Source: Desulfococcaceae bacterium
Lineage (GTDB): Bacteria > Desulfobacterota > Desulfobacteria > Desulfobacterales > Desulfosalsimonadaceae
Direction: 5' to 3'
NCBI GenBank assembly: GCA_030145385.1
Contig: JAQYVU010000025.1
Coordinates: 1 to 48,937 of the forward strand
DNA length: 48,937 nt
The notes under the pieces were generated by a model. It was not told where the DNA came from and did not search any database. It was given only the letters and a program-made list of their open reading frames with translations. The position numbers were made by a program, and so were the translations under genes. Positions within the stretch are counted from its first letter, which is position 1. Every line of letters begins with the position of its first letter. Of this stretch, positions 1 through 8,489 are shown in pieces.

Positions 1-1098
1 GCAGATCAGCACTTCATTTTCCTGGTAAACATGATCCGGGTTTGTCCAGAAGGGGAAGGGACCGTCATTTAATCCGATGCGCCATTCATCTCCCAGCATT
101 CCGATGCCGTGCTCATATCCGGGTACCATATAATCCGCGAAACCACCGGCTTCTGAAAAATCCATCATCTGTTCTGCCAGTAAAGACGGAGTGATGCCGG
201 CCCGGTATGTTTCCAGAGTTTTTTTAACGATACTGACAAAATTATCCGCATGCCAGCGCTGCCGGTCGGTTGCCGGTCCGATCAGGTAATTGTGGGAATG
301 GTCGCCCAGACCCAGCTTGAATGTGGAATGGATATCCACCATCAGGGGTTCGCCGGCCTGGATTTCACGCCGCGAGGGTGGTGTGCAGGCACCCCCGGCA
401 AATCCGGTCCGGTATCCGCTGGCGATCTCATTGCCGCCGGTAAATGACCATTCCCATTCACTGCCCGCTCTTCTCATGGCCAGGGCCGCAATGCCGGCAA
501 TTTCCGTTTCCGTCATGCCTTTGTATCCGCCGTTCTTAATGGCGTCAAAAACCGCCTGGTGCCCGATATCCACAATGCGCGATGCTTCTTTAAACCGGTT
601 AATCGTGCCCGTATCTTTTATTAACGCCAGTTTGTCGACAATGGTGTGTGCGTTCACGAGCTCGCAGCCGGATAATGCCGCGTCAAACTGCTGGTATTCA
701 TAATGGGTCATCCAGCCTTCCGGCAGGTAATTGGACATGCCGCTTTCAATGCCCACCCGGCCTTTCCCGTTTTGCAGCAGTTCCGTGATAAAGTCGGAAA
801 TTTGTTCAATCTGATCCTGGCCACCCATGGGCGCAAATCCGTATACATGATCTTCGCCCAGCCAGGAGTCATCTGCTGCGCGGGCCGCGTCAATAACAAA
901 AGTAAATGCCGTGGGCAGTCCGTCCGGCGGAATGACAATAAAACTTCGCCACGGAAAAAAGGCGTCCGTGGTCCAGGAAAGTGTGCGCAGCCGGGAACCC
1001 AAATAAACGTCAATGTTTTCCTTTTGCATTTGTTCCTGAATATTTTTAATGCGTTGGGGAAAATCGATAAAATACGGATCATTGTTTTGGATCGTCAT
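1..1098 (-). CDS. M24 family metallopeptidase (Xaa-Pro peptidase/creatinase-like), 3' end cut by window edge
   Basis: The minus strand is open from the ATG at 1098 to the window edge (366 codons, no stop), so the C-terminus is missing. A GGAG lies 7 nt before the ATG. The first ~130 residues match the creatinase-like N-terminal domain; the rest is the pita-bread M24 domain. Visible metal-ligand candidates are the Asp in MVDIH, the Asp in LGDHSHN and the His in GYEHGIGM. The final Glu-rich part is beginning (ENEVLIC) where the window ends. The family removes N-terminal residues before proline or hydrolyses related amide bonds using two metal ions, usually in the cytoplasm. The exact substrate cannot be read. 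It follows the SCP2-like gene on the same strand, separated by a palindromic repeat. Confidence 0.85.
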   Translation of the reverse strand, partial: MTIQNNDPYFIDFPQRIKNIQEQMQKENIDVYLGSRLRTLSWTTDAFFPWRSFIVIPPDGLPTAFTFVIDAARAADDSWLGEDHVYGFAPMGGQDQIEQISDFITELLQNGKGRVGIESGMSNYLPEGWMTHYEYQQFDAALSGCELVNAHTIVDKLALIKDTGTINRFKEASRIVDIGHQAVFDAIKNGGYKGMTETEIAGIAALAMRRAGSEWEWSFTGGNEIASGYRTGFAGGACTPPSRREIQAGEPLMVDIHSTFKLGLGDHSHNYLIGPATDRQRWHADNFVSIVKKTLETYRAGITPSLLAEQMMDFSEAGGFADYMVPGYEHGIGMLGDEWRIGLNDGPFPFWTNPDHVYQENEVLIC

Positions 1099-1144
1099 GG
1101 TTGTCTCCTTTATAAAATTCTTAATGAAAATTTGAAAATTTTTT

Positions 1145-1228
1145 CAATTTCAAGGCAGGCGAAAATTTTAACCGGAGGAATACAAATGGTATTTTGAGGC
1201 TTAAAATTTGAGCCTAACGCAGAAATTG
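1145..1228 (-). repeat. Palindromic element, copy 0 of the CTGCGTT/CGCCTTG family
   Basis: Read on the minus strand this spacer shows the family layout: CAATTTCTGCGTT, then arm GGCTCAAATTTTAA, a loop with AATAC-n5-GTATT, arm TTAAAATTTTCGCC (12 of 14 paired), then GCCTTGAAATTG. The outer CAATTTC/GAAATTG arms also pair. It lies between the SCP2-like gene and the M24 gene, which are co-directional on the minus strand. Confidence 0.65.
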
Positions 1229-1257
1229 GAGAAATTAGCAATTTTTATAAGACATTT

Positions 1258-1659
1258 TTAGTAGTCAGTGGGAATGGTGGCCAATACTTTGTTTAAGCGG
1301 TCGGCCAACGATGCCAGCCGGAGGGCTTTGACCATGTTTCCTTTGAGTTTGAGCTTTAAAGTCATCAGCGCTTTCTGGGCATTGAGTTCGCCGCGGGTAA
1401 TTTTGGCAAAAGTTTCGTAATCGCCGGTAACGGCAAACTCCGGTTTTGGAGATTTTCCCTCTCCGATGAGCATTTGCTCAAAGTTGCCGTCGACAAATTT
1501 AAAATAAAGATATTTTTCCGATCCATCCGGACAATTCTGGTAAATATTGCTCATGGATGAGGTCACGAAATTCATTCTCTCCGGCGGCAGTTCGGCTTTA
1601 AGGCGTTGTTCCGCCTCATCCCGCCATTGAGGGCTCAGGTATTTGACTTTTTCGGCCAT
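1258..1659 (-). CDS. SCP2 sterol-binding-domain-like protein
   Basis: 133 residues with an AAGGAGG ribosome binding site 8 nt before the ATG. The C-terminal half has the SCP2 pattern: a conserved acidic strand region (FAVTGDYETFAKITRGELNA), a run of helix residues, and the hallmark LKGNMVKALRL segment. SCP2-like single-domain proteins have a hydrophobic tunnel that binds lipids or acyl-CoAs. In anaerobic fatty-acid degraders they commonly sit beside TetR regulators and acyl-CoA enzymes. The TetR gene lies 26 bp upstream on the same strand, so the two are probably one transcript. Ligand unknown. Confidence 0.75.
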   Translation of the reverse strand: MAEKVKYLSPQWRDEAEQRLKAELPPERMNFVTSSMSNIYQNCPDGSEKYLYFKFVDGNFEQMLIGEGKSPKPEFAVTGDYETFAKITRGELNAQKALMTLKLKLKGNMVKALRLASLADRLNKVLATIPTDY

Positions 1660-1685
1660 GGTGATTCCTCCTTGTGGTGATCGGT

Positions 1686-2270
1686 TTATTTATTAACAAA
1701 CAACCCATGGGCAAACAGATCCACCGTGTCCTCAAACATTTCATGGATCAGTTTGTCTTCGGTTTTAATATACATCCGGATGATAAACATTTTATAGACC
1801 ATAAAAACGACTTCCGACACACGGTCCGGATCGATGTCGCGAAAGACCTTGTCAGCGATTCCCTGTTTTAAAATTGCTTTAATCAGTTCTACAGAGTTTT
1901 GATTGATATCATAAAAAGGATCTTTTGCGGCAAACATGGGAAAAATTTCCGGATCACGAATCAGCACCTGCCGGAGCTGAATATCTTCGGACAGGTATTC
2001 TACTGCTTTAAAGCACATGGCTGAAAACTTCTGCTTAACGTCCGTTTCATTTTCTACTGCTTCCAGAACTTTTGACTGCCACTTCAAAAGCGCGTGGGAT
2101 ACAGTTTTATGGTACAAATCTTTTTTGTTTTTTACATACAGATACAGGTTCCCCTTGGTCATGTTCAGCCGGCCGGCAACATCATCCATGGTTGTTTTCC
2201 GGTATCCGAATTCCGAAAATGCGGACAGGGCGACCTGGTAAATGGTTTCAATGTCTTCTCTGGGTTTCAT
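1686..2270 (-). CDS. TetR/AcrR family transcriptional regulator
   Basis: I start at the ATG at 2270; a TTG nine codons upstream (2297) keeps the frame open but falls inside the putative operator. The N-terminal ~50 residues are a TetR helix-turn-helix (ALSAFSEFGYRKTTMDDVA, then MTKGNLYLYVKNKKDLY). The rest is the helical ligand-binding and dimerisation domain. It is probably an autoregulated repressor of itself and the SCP2-like gene behind it, sensing an acyl-CoA or lipid-like ligand. That ligand class is inferred from the neighbour only. Confidence 0.88.
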   Translation of the reverse strand: MKPREDIETIYQVALSAFSEFGYRKTTMDDVAGRLNMTKGNLYLYVKNKKDLYHKTVSHALLKWQSKVLEAVENETDVKQKFSAMCFKAVEYLSEDIQLRQVLIRDPEIFPMFAAKDPFYDINQNSVELIKAILKQGIADKVFRDIDPDRVSEVVFMVYKMFIIRMYIKTEDKLIHEMFEDTVDLFAHGLFVNK

Positions 2271-2283
2271 AGCGTCTCGTTTT

Positions 2284-2312
2284 AAATAAATGAACAATTT
2301 GTTTATTTGTTT
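2284..2312. promoter_or_regulatory. Candidate TetR operator (inverted repeat)
   Basis: Two 14-bp arms, 2284-2297 and 2299-2312, around a single central base, pair at 12 of 14 positions (TTGTTYATTTRTTT). The site starts 14 bp before the tetR ATG and directly follows a candidate -10 element, so binding would block transcription. Size and position suit a TetR dimer. No direct evidence of binding. Confidence 0.4.
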
Positions 2313-2340
2313 ATTTAAGATATGATGGGTTTAAAGTCAA
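2313..2340 (-). promoter_or_regulatory. Candidate sigma-70-type promoter for the tetR-SCP2 operon
   Basis: On the minus strand TTGACT (2335-2340) is followed after 16 bp by TTAAAT (2313-2318), placed just upstream of the palindrome and the tetR start. The -35 is good and the -10 moderate. Confidence 0.35.
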
Positions 2341-2436
2341 TATTTTTCATATTGCGAATATTTTTTTTAAATTATATTAAATACTGGTTATTGAAAGATT
2401 CAGATATCAATTTGTGAAAAAGGATAAAAAGCAGGA

Positions 2437-3063
2437 ATGACCAATAAGCAGGACAAAGAATTACATTTGATCAGAAGAAAGAAAAAAAAGAATATTATCC
2501 ATGAAATATATTTATACGACCAGACGCTGGTCAAAAGATTTATAAAAACTGCCCCCTTGCCCGATATTCGCAAGGTATGGATGATGGAAGACACAGCGCT
2601 TCGACGCCTTGAAGGATTGCCGGTTCCTATGACACACGGTTATGAGGAAAAGCAATTGAATGGTGCAAAAGAAATTATTTATGCCCGGGAGTATCTGGAA
2701 GGAAAGCCAATCGAATCATTTTCCGATGAAGATATGGAACCTATGGCCAGAATGATGGTGCGGATTCATCAGCGGGGAGTGGTCACCCGAGATCCATCAC
2801 TTGAAAATTTTATTAAAACCGCTGACGGGAAAATTCGTTTTATTGATTTTGGCCGATCCATCATATTAAATCCGAAAAATCCGATGATTATTGACTATCA
2901 GGGAAAGGAGCTGGCACGGATATGGTGTCACGCCTTTGCCGGCAATGATGCATTATATACCCGCTTTCATGATAAATATTTTGAATTGTTATCGTGCAGT
3001 TCAGCCAGGCGTTTTCTGATGGAAAAGATCAGTTTTCAATGGTATAAATTGATAATGGGATAA
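2437..3063 (+). CDS. Lipopolysaccharide kinase-like protein (WaaP/KdkA/Bud32-type fold)
   Basis: 208 residues. The kinase signature is visible: a candidate ATP-binding Lys in LVKRFIK (about residue 33), a catalytic-loop-like RGVVTRDPSLENF (Asp about 120, Asn about 125) and a DFG motif in RFIDFGRS (about 138). There is no activation-segment or C-lobe substrate domain as in Ser/Thr kinases, and length fits the small KdkA/WaaP/Bud32 class that phosphorylates sugars of the lipid A-core or similar substrates. The lipid A-type acyltransferase 640 bp downstream supports an envelope role. A small kinase of another substrate cannot be excluded. Confidence 0.7.
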   Translation: MTNKQDKELHLIRRKKKKNIIHEIYLYDQTLVKRFIKTAPLPDIRKVWMMEDTALRRLEGLPVPMTHGYEEKQLNGAKEIIYAREYLEGKPIESFSDEDMEPMARMMVRIHQRGVVTRDPSLENFIKTADGKIRFIDFGRSIILNPKNPMIIDYQGKELARIWCHAFAGNDALYTRFHDKYFELLSCSSARRFLMEKISFQWYKLIMG

Positions 3064-3136
3064 GGGACTGGCTCTATTTGCAGAACCGGCAAAAAGAGTA
3101 ATGCCGCATAAATCATTAATAAAAAGGATTTTCCAG

Positions 3137-3685
3137 ATGAAAAAATTACATATTATAATATTTATGTCAGTTTTTTCTTTTGTATTGGTGATTAGTGTTC
3201 CCGGATCAACGATTGCTGCATCTCTTGAACAGTATCTCGACTGCAATCTGGGGCAGTTGGTCAACTTTAAGTGTGATGTCGCCAGCACGGATATAATGCC
3301 GGCAAGTGAATCTGGTTTTTCAACCCGAAGCAGCGGATCCTCCATGGGAAAACTCCATAAATATATGGGGTATGGTACCCTCATAGCCGCCGCTGCCGCC
3401 GGTGTATCCGGATCAGATGACGGTTTCCATAAAGGGGCGGGTAATGCGGCGGCTGCCTTGGCGGTTGCAACCTGTATCACCGGTTTTACGGAATACAGTC
3501 ATTATTTTGATATGGAAGAGGGCTTTTCTCCTTATAATATTCATATCGTGCTGGCTACTCTGGCAACCGCCGGATTTGTGGCAACGGCCATTGATGCAAA
3601 CGACAATGACGATGACGGCCATGCCGGACTGGGCATCGGGTCCACCGTGCTGATGGCGGTTCCGGTCGTGATTTTCCATTTTTAA
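3137..3685 (+). CDS. Uncharacterised exported/membrane protein with periodic histidines
   Basis: I choose the ATG at 3137 (AGGA 9-12 nt upstream) because it starts a clean signal peptide (MKKL, hydrophobic core, STIAAS cleavage region); an in-frame ATG at 3101 is less likely. After ~45 polar residues with two Cys (DCN and FKCD) there are about four hydrophobic helices. Histidines sit at or near helix ends (KLHKYMGY, FHKGAGN, YSHYFD, YNIHIVL, GHAGLG), a pattern that recalls small b-type cytochromes such as the b561 superfamily. I cannot assign it to a family; haem binding is a guess. It lies between a kinase-like and an acyltransferase gene. Confidence 0.65.
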   Translation: MKKLHIIIFMSVFSFVLVISVPGSTIAASLEQYLDCNLGQLVNFKCDVASTDIMPASESGFSTRSSGSSMGKLHKYMGYGTLIAAAAAGVSGSDDGFHKGAGNAAAALAVATCITGFTEYSHYFDMEEGFSPYNIHIVLATLATAGFVATAIDANDNDDDGHAGLGIGSTVLMAVPVVIFHF

Positions 3686-3706
3686 AAATTTTTTTTCGAG
3701 TGTGTA

Positions 3707-4660
3707 ATGAAACTAAAAAAATCTGTCAGGCATAATATAGCATATGCCGGCGTGTTAATACTGCTTGCCTTTTTCAGGGCAATTCCGAGGCGTGCCGGAA
3801 TTGCCCTGGGCAGGGCGCTGGCGCTTGGTTTTTATGCGGTTGCCAGATATCACCGGGAAAATACAATACGTCATCTGACCATGGCATTTGGTGATGAAAA
3901 ATCCCCTGCGGAAATCAGGCGGATCGCACGCCACGTGTTTTTGCATTTTGCAACCGCTGCTGTGGATGCCATAAGAATCCCCATTCATATCAAAAACGGG
4001 ATTGACCGGTATATTACGACAAAAAATTTACATCATCTGGAACAGGCCCATAATGATAAAAAAGGGTTTCTGCTGCTGACCGGTCATTTCGGAAACTGGG
4101 AGTTAATGGGAACCTGGGTGGCCCAGAAGGGATTTCAGCCGCATGTGGTGGGGGCGGCTTTGTCAAATCCCAGGCTTAATAAGCTCATGGTTGATACAAG
4201 AAATGCTGCCGGTTATATCAATATCGAAAGGGGCAATGCCACCAGAGGCATCATTAAAGCAGTAAAAGACGGTTTTCCGGTGGCATTGCTGATTGATCAG
4301 GATACCCGGGCAAAGGGTGTTTTTGTTGATTTTTTCGGCATCAAAGCGCATACGCCCATCGGTGCTGCCGTTTTAGCCGGAAAGCTGGATGTCCCCCTCA
4401 TTCCCATGGCCATGCATTTAAAAAAAGATCTGACCTATGAAATGGAAAGTTTTGAACCCATCTGCTATATCGATACCGGTGATAAGCAAAAAGATATCAT
4501 CGCTTTCACCCAAAAGTGTTCGGACGTATGTGAACAAATGATCCGGCGGCATCCGGAACAATGGGTCTGGATGCACCGGCGCTGGAAAAAGCAGCCGGGC
4601 GATGCGCTTAAAAAGAAATATATTTGGCAGGTCAACAGCCCGGCGGCTATTAGATCCTGA
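3707..4660 (+). CDS. Lysophospholipid/Kdo2-lipid A acyltransferase (LpxL/HtrB family)
   Basis: 317 residues, the usual length for LpxL/HtrB proteins. One N-terminal hydrophobic segment anchors it to the inner membrane. The catalytic HxxxxE motif is present as TGHFGNWEL (about residues 124-131), followed by the family segment LLIDQDTRAKGVFVDFFG and the P-rich region. The family transfers a secondary acyl chain from acyl-ACP onto a lipid A precursor. It starts 21 bp after the preceding membrane protein gene and is probably co-transcribed with it. A gene symbol is not given because acyl and site specificity cannot be read. Confidence 0.85.
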   Translation: MKLKKSVRHNIAYAGVLILLAFFRAIPRRAGIALGRALALGFYAVARYHRENTIRHLTMAFGDEKSPAEIRRIARHVFLHFATAAVDAIRIPIHIKNGIDRYITTKNLHHLEQAHNDKKGFLLLTGHFGNWELMGTWVAQKGFQPHVVGAALSNPRLNKLMVDTRNAAGYINIERGNATRGIIKAVKDGFPVALLIDQDTRAKGVFVDFFGIKAHTPIGAAVLAGKLDVPLIPMAMHLKKDLTYEMESFEPICYIDTGDKQKDIIAFTQKCSDVCEQMIRRHPEQWVWMHRRWKKQPGDALKKKYIWQVNSPAAIRS

Positions 4661-4663
4661 ATC

Positions 4664-5164
4664 CTATTGGCTTTCAATCTCGTTAAGCTTGATCCGGGCT
4701 TCTTCATTGTCCGGATTTTCTTTAATTTCAGAAATTAACTCATCGATTGCTTTTTCTTTCATGCCTTTTCTGTAGTATTCCATGGCCTGGTGATAATGGG
4801 ATGGGGTGTTGTCTTTTTCAATGTTTCTGGCATCAATGTATTTGGCGTGGGCTTCGGCATTGGACGGATCGATTTTAATGGCAATCTGATAAAAGACAAT
4901 TGCATCGTCAATTTCACCCTTCCCATAATACACATCCCCCACTTTCAATGCATCCGCAGAGTCTTCAATGTTCCATTGCTTCATGCGGTCGCGGTCCCGC
5001 TGCTGAAGCTCAAAATCAAAGTCTTTCATTTTATTGACTTCATCTGCCACCCCGGTTTTGTCATGTTTGAATATAATATTGGTGTCTTCACCGAAACCGG
5101 ACGCAGGCACCAGGCAAATGGCCAGTAAGCTGACTGTTAATTTAATAAAATAAGATATTTTCAT
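4664..5164 (-). CDS. Exported TPR-repeat protein
   Basis: 166 residues with an N-terminal signal peptide (MKISYFIKL, hydrophobic core, ASGFGED). The mature part has TPR-like helices: ALKVGDVYYGKGEIDDAIVFYQIAIKIDPSNAEAHAKY (quoted in pieces: GDVYYGKGEIDDA, IKIDPSNAEA) and a second unit with MEYYRKGMKEKAIDEL and NPDNEEAR. Such proteins are periplasmic interaction modules. It converges on the acyltransferase gene with only 3 bp between stop codons. The TCCTCC complement before the start is a strong ribosome binding site (GGAGG). Confidence 0.75.
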   Translation of the reverse strand: MKISYFIKLTVSLLAICLVPASGFGEDTNIIFKHDKTGVADEVNKMKDFDFELQQRDRDRMKQWNIEDSADALKVGDVYYGKGEIDDAIVFYQIAIKIDPSNAEAHAKYIDARNIEKDNTPSHYHQAMEYYRKGMKEKAIDELISEIKENPDNEEARIKLNEIESQ

Positions 5165-5623
5165 GAAACCCTCCTGAAGTGGAAATCTTTGTAAAAACGT
5201 TAAGCAAAATATTGATATTCTATAATCACTGATGATTCTAAATATATGGCAATAGGATTAAACTGTCAATTTGATAAGGCTAATCGGAAATACATAATGT
5301 GAATCGGTTTGGCATCCTGATTTCAAGCGTTCTCAGCCGGACCGGAATTTATGTATAAATGATTCTCAACCTCTCAACAATCGATGGTAATTTATTCTCA
5401 ATGATTTACTGGTAACTTAACCCGAATTTCAATGGTGAAAATTAAAAAAATTTGTTTCTCACTTTTTTTAAAAAATGTTATATTTTAAAAAACCAACTCT
5501 TTTGAAATTCAATAGACGCTTATCTGTTCTTCATCCTTTCGAATCAATAGTTTATACGAAAAAATATCTGTTTTTGGTAATATTGAGTAAGTATGAAATC
5601 AACTGGTTTTCAAGGAGAATATC
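5165..5623. other. AT-rich intergenic region upstream of the transporter operon
   Basis: Divergent promoter region between the TPR gene (minus) and the SLC13 gene (plus), 459 bp. Long A/T runs are present. I see no convincing gene, tRNA or strong palindrome; promoters for both directions are expected here but none is clear enough to call. Confidence 0.5.
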
Positions 5624-7180
5624 ATGCATGATGAAAAACCGGGTGTCAGTAAAAGTTTGTCTCAAAAAATCGGATTATTCCTGGGGCCGGTCCTGTTTCT
5701 GATCGTGATCCTTTTTTTCGATTTAGAGCCGGGTAAACCGATTGTCACCCGTATGGCGGCCGTGGCGGTGCTGATGGCCGTCTGGTGGATAACAGACGCC
5801 ATCCCGCTTTTTGCCACCGCTTTGCTGCCCATGCTGCTTTACCCCCTGCTGGGAATACTGAAAGGCAAGGCCACGGCGCCGATTTATATCAATAGTACGA
5901 TTTTTCTGTTTATCGGGGGGTTTATGATTGCCCTGACAATGGAAAAATGGCAACTGCACCGGCGTATTGCCCTGTTTATCATCCGTCTGATCGGCGGCGG
6001 CCCGACCCGGATTGTGCTGGGGTTTATGATAGCGGCGGCATTCTTGTCCATGTGGATTTCAAATACTGCAACGGCGATTATGATGATCCCCATTGGACTG
6101 GCAATTATAACGCAGATGGAATCAAAGTTTGATGTCGAAGACACACACAAGTTTACCGTGGGCCTGATGCTGGGAATCGCATATGCCTGTTCCATGGGCG
6201 GGGTCGCCACCCTGGTGGGAACCCCCCCGAATTTGTCGTTTGCAAGGATTTTTGAAATCACTTTTCCGCAGGCGGAACCGATTGCGTTCGGCACCTGGTT
6301 TATCATGGGCCTGCCCCTGTGCATTGTCATGATCATCATTATCTGGCTGATGCTCACTCAAATATTTTTCCGGGTGCCGGCCCACCTGACCGTGGACCGG
6401 TCCATCGTGGATAAGGAATACAGGGAACTGGGAAAGATCCGGTTTGAAGAAAAAGTCGTACTGGCGGTATTTTTCTTAACCGCTTTTTTGTGGGTGTTTC
6501 GAAAAAAACTGAACCTTGGATTTTTTGCCATACCGGGCTGGTCGCAATGGATTCCGTATCCGGATTTAATCGATGACGGTACCGTGGGGTTGGGCATGGC
6601 CATGATCATGTTTTTGATTCCCACCCGGAGTCCTGATGCCGGATCGGCCATGATTATGGGGCCGGATGTCATCAAAAATATTCCCTGGAATATCGTCCTG
6701 CTTTTCGGCGGGGGGTTTGCCCTGGCAAAAGGATTCCAGGTCACCGGCCTTTCCGCGCTGATCGGCAATAAATTTGCCGGCCTTGCCGGGATGTCCCCTG
6801 TTCTGATGATTCTGTTTATCTGTTTTGGGCTGACATTTTTAACGGAATTGACGTCTAATACCGCCACCACGGAAATGATACTTCCGATACTGGCATCCGT
6901 GGCATTTGCCATGAAAGCAAACCCGCTGCTGCTGATGATCCCGGCCACCCTTTCCGCCTCCTGTGCATTCATGATGCCGGTGGCCACGCCGCCCAATGCC
7001 ATTATTTTTGGCAGCGGCCGGATTAAAATTGCCGAGATGGCAAAGGTCGGCATTTTTATTAATATTATCGGCATACTGATCATTACCTGCCTGTTTTATT
7101 TTTTCGGTACCGCCATTTTTGGAATAGATCCGGGGGTGTTTCCCGAATGGGCAAAGGCGATGGGAACCGGTGCCCATTGA
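5624..7180 (+). CDS. SLC13/DASS family Na+-coupled di/tricarboxylate transporter
   Basis: 518 residues with about 11-12 hydrophobic segments. The two inverted repeats each carry the family SNT substrate and sodium motif: WISNTATAIMMIP (about 138) and LTSNTATTEMILP (about 412). VATPPNA near the end and GTPPN in the first half are also typical. The family imports succinate, malate, fumarate, citrate or related anions with sodium across the inner membrane. CAAGGAG lies 8 nt before the ATG. The neighbours (solute-binding protein, stress protein, porin) suggest an uptake unit for small carboxylates. Confidence 0.9.
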   Translation: MHDEKPGVSKSLSQKIGLFLGPVLFLIVILFFDLEPGKPIVTRMAAVAVLMAVWWITDAIPLFATALLPMLLYPLLGILKGKATAPIYINSTIFLFIGGFMIALTMEKWQLHRRIALFIIRLIGGGPTRIVLGFMIAAAFLSMWISNTATAIMMIPIGLAIITQMESKFDVEDTHKFTVGLMLGIAYACSMGGVATLVGTPPNLSFARIFEITFPQAEPIAFGTWFIMGLPLCIVMIIIIWLMLTQIFFRVPAHLTVDRSIVDKEYRELGKIRFEEKVVLAVFFLTAFLWVFRKKLNLGFFAIPGWSQWIPYPDLIDDGTVGLGMAMIMFLIPTRSPDAGSAMIMGPDVIKNIPWNIVLLFGGGFALAKGFQVTGLSALIGNKFAGLAGMSPVLMILFICFGLTFLTELTSNTATTEMILPILASVAFAMKANPLLLMIPATLSASCAFMMPVATPPNAIIFGSGRIKIAEMAKVGIFINIIGILIITCLFYFFGTAIFGIDPGVFPEWAKAMGTGAH

Positions 7181-7249
7181 TCTTTTCTGTGAGATGGTTT
7201 CGTTCAACCGTCAATCCATGCAAGCAAGTCACTGGGAAAGGGAAATAAA

Positions 7250-8437
7250 ATGATCAAAAAATTCATGCATTGGATATTTTTCTGCCTGGTGATGTTCGCC
7301 GTATCTTCAGCGGGTGCCTTAGCTGCCGAAGCCCCGATCATTCTCGGAATTCCGCTTCCGTTAAGCGGTCCTCTGAAGGAATTCGGATTGATCATGCAAA
7401 ATTCGTTTGAAATGGCAAAAGAATCTGTCAATCGGACCGGCGGCATCAATGGGCACCCATTAGAACTTGTTTACGCGGATGACCGGGGAGAAAAGGATTC
7501 GGTGGGCGAAGTTTTTGAGCGGCTGGTGGTCAAATCCGGTGCAGTCATGATGGTCGGCGGATATGCCAGTGATGCTACCTATCATCTGGCGGCGTTGGCG
7601 GACAGGAAAAAAATGCCGTTTCTGATCTGTACGGCATCTGCGGACAAGATCACGCAAAAGGGCTGGAAGCATATTTTCCGGCTGAATCCGCCGATCAGTG
7701 AATACACCCAAGGGCTTGAAGATTTCTGGATCAAGAACTATCAGCCCCGATCGATCGCCATTATATATGAAAACAGTATGTTCGGGACCGACGGGGCGTT
7801 GCGGATGATCGAGTTCTGCCGGGATCATGCCATCGAGATCCGGGCGCACATTGATTATGACAAACGCCGGGCCGGACCGTTATATTTCCGTTCGTTGCTG
7901 GCGCCGCTGACCGACGACCCGCCGGATGTCATTTATATGGTGTCATACCTGGATGACGCGGTTGCGCTGGTGAAACAGCTCCGGGAGCTGGATATCAACT
8001 CATTGCTCTGCGGCGGGGCCGGGGGGTTTACTTTAGAAGAATTCATCAGGCGGGCCGGAGACCGGGCTGAAAATTTACTGACCGCCACCCTGTGGTCTGA
8101 GCATGTGCCTTACCCCGGCGCCCGGGAATATTATGCCCGATATGCTGCGCGATATGATGAATTTCCGGACTATCACGGCGCCGAGGCGTATTCGTCGCTG
8201 CTGGTGGCGGCAGATGCCCTGAAGCGATCCTCTTCCCTGAAAACCAAAGATATTTGCGCGGCCCTTCAAAAAACATATATGCGGACCCCGTTCGGGCCGG
8301 TGAAATTTTACAATTACCATGATTTTGAAAGACAAAACAGTATCAACACGCTGGTTTTGCAAGTGATTAACGGTCGATTTGAACTGATCTGGCCGCCGGA
8401 AATCGCTTCAAGCCTTTTTGTCCTGCCGGAGAAATAA
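7250..8437 (+). CDS. Periplasmic ABC-type substrate-binding protein (Peripla_BP_6, LivK-like)
   Basis: 395 residues. An N-terminal signal peptide ends near GALAAEAP. The mature protein starts with the LivK-type strand IILGIPLPLSGPLKEFG, then GGINGHPLELVYADDRGE and the second-lobe features DVIYMVSYLDDA and YHGAEAYSS. The family binds amino acids, amides, aromatic or other small carboxylates. No permease or ATPase genes accompany it here, so it is either an orphan binding protein for a transporter encoded elsewhere or part of a sensory system. GGGAAATAAA precedes the ATG. Confidence 0.88.
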   Translation: MIKKFMHWIFFCLVMFAVSSAGALAAEAPIILGIPLPLSGPLKEFGLIMQNSFEMAKESVNRTGGINGHPLELVYADDRGEKDSVGEVFERLVVKSGAVMMVGGYASDATYHLAALADRKKMPFLICTASADKITQKGWKHIFRLNPPISEYTQGLEDFWIKNYQPRSIAIIYENSMFGTDGALRMIEFCRDHAIEIRAHIDYDKRRAGPLYFRSLLAPLTDDPPDVIYMVSYLDDAVALVKQLRELDINSLLCGGAGGFTLEEFIRRAGDRAENLLTATLWSEHVPYPGAREYYARYAARYDEFPDYHGAEAYSSLLVAADALKRSSSLKTKDICAALQKTYMRTPFGPVKFYNYHDFERQNSINTLVLQVINGRFELIWPPEIASSLFVLPEK

Positions 8438-8489
8438 AAAAATAAAGAAAACGTTTGGTTTTATCCCGTAAAAAACTTTGGAGGAACCA

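Noticed and set aside
703-1197. Plus-strand open frame of 164 codons and overlapping minus frame at 708-1082
   Set aside because: Both are out of frame with the M24 peptidase gene, which covers the region on the minus strand with clear homology and a good ribosome binding site.
3101-3136. Earlier ATG for the membrane protein
   Set aside because: It adds a charged stretch before the signal peptide; the ATG at 3137 has AGGA at good distance and begins with MKK.
5884-7083. Long minus-strand open frames opposite the SLC13 transporter
   Set aside because: They mirror a transporter with many Ile/Ala codons; translation shows no family features and no start signals.
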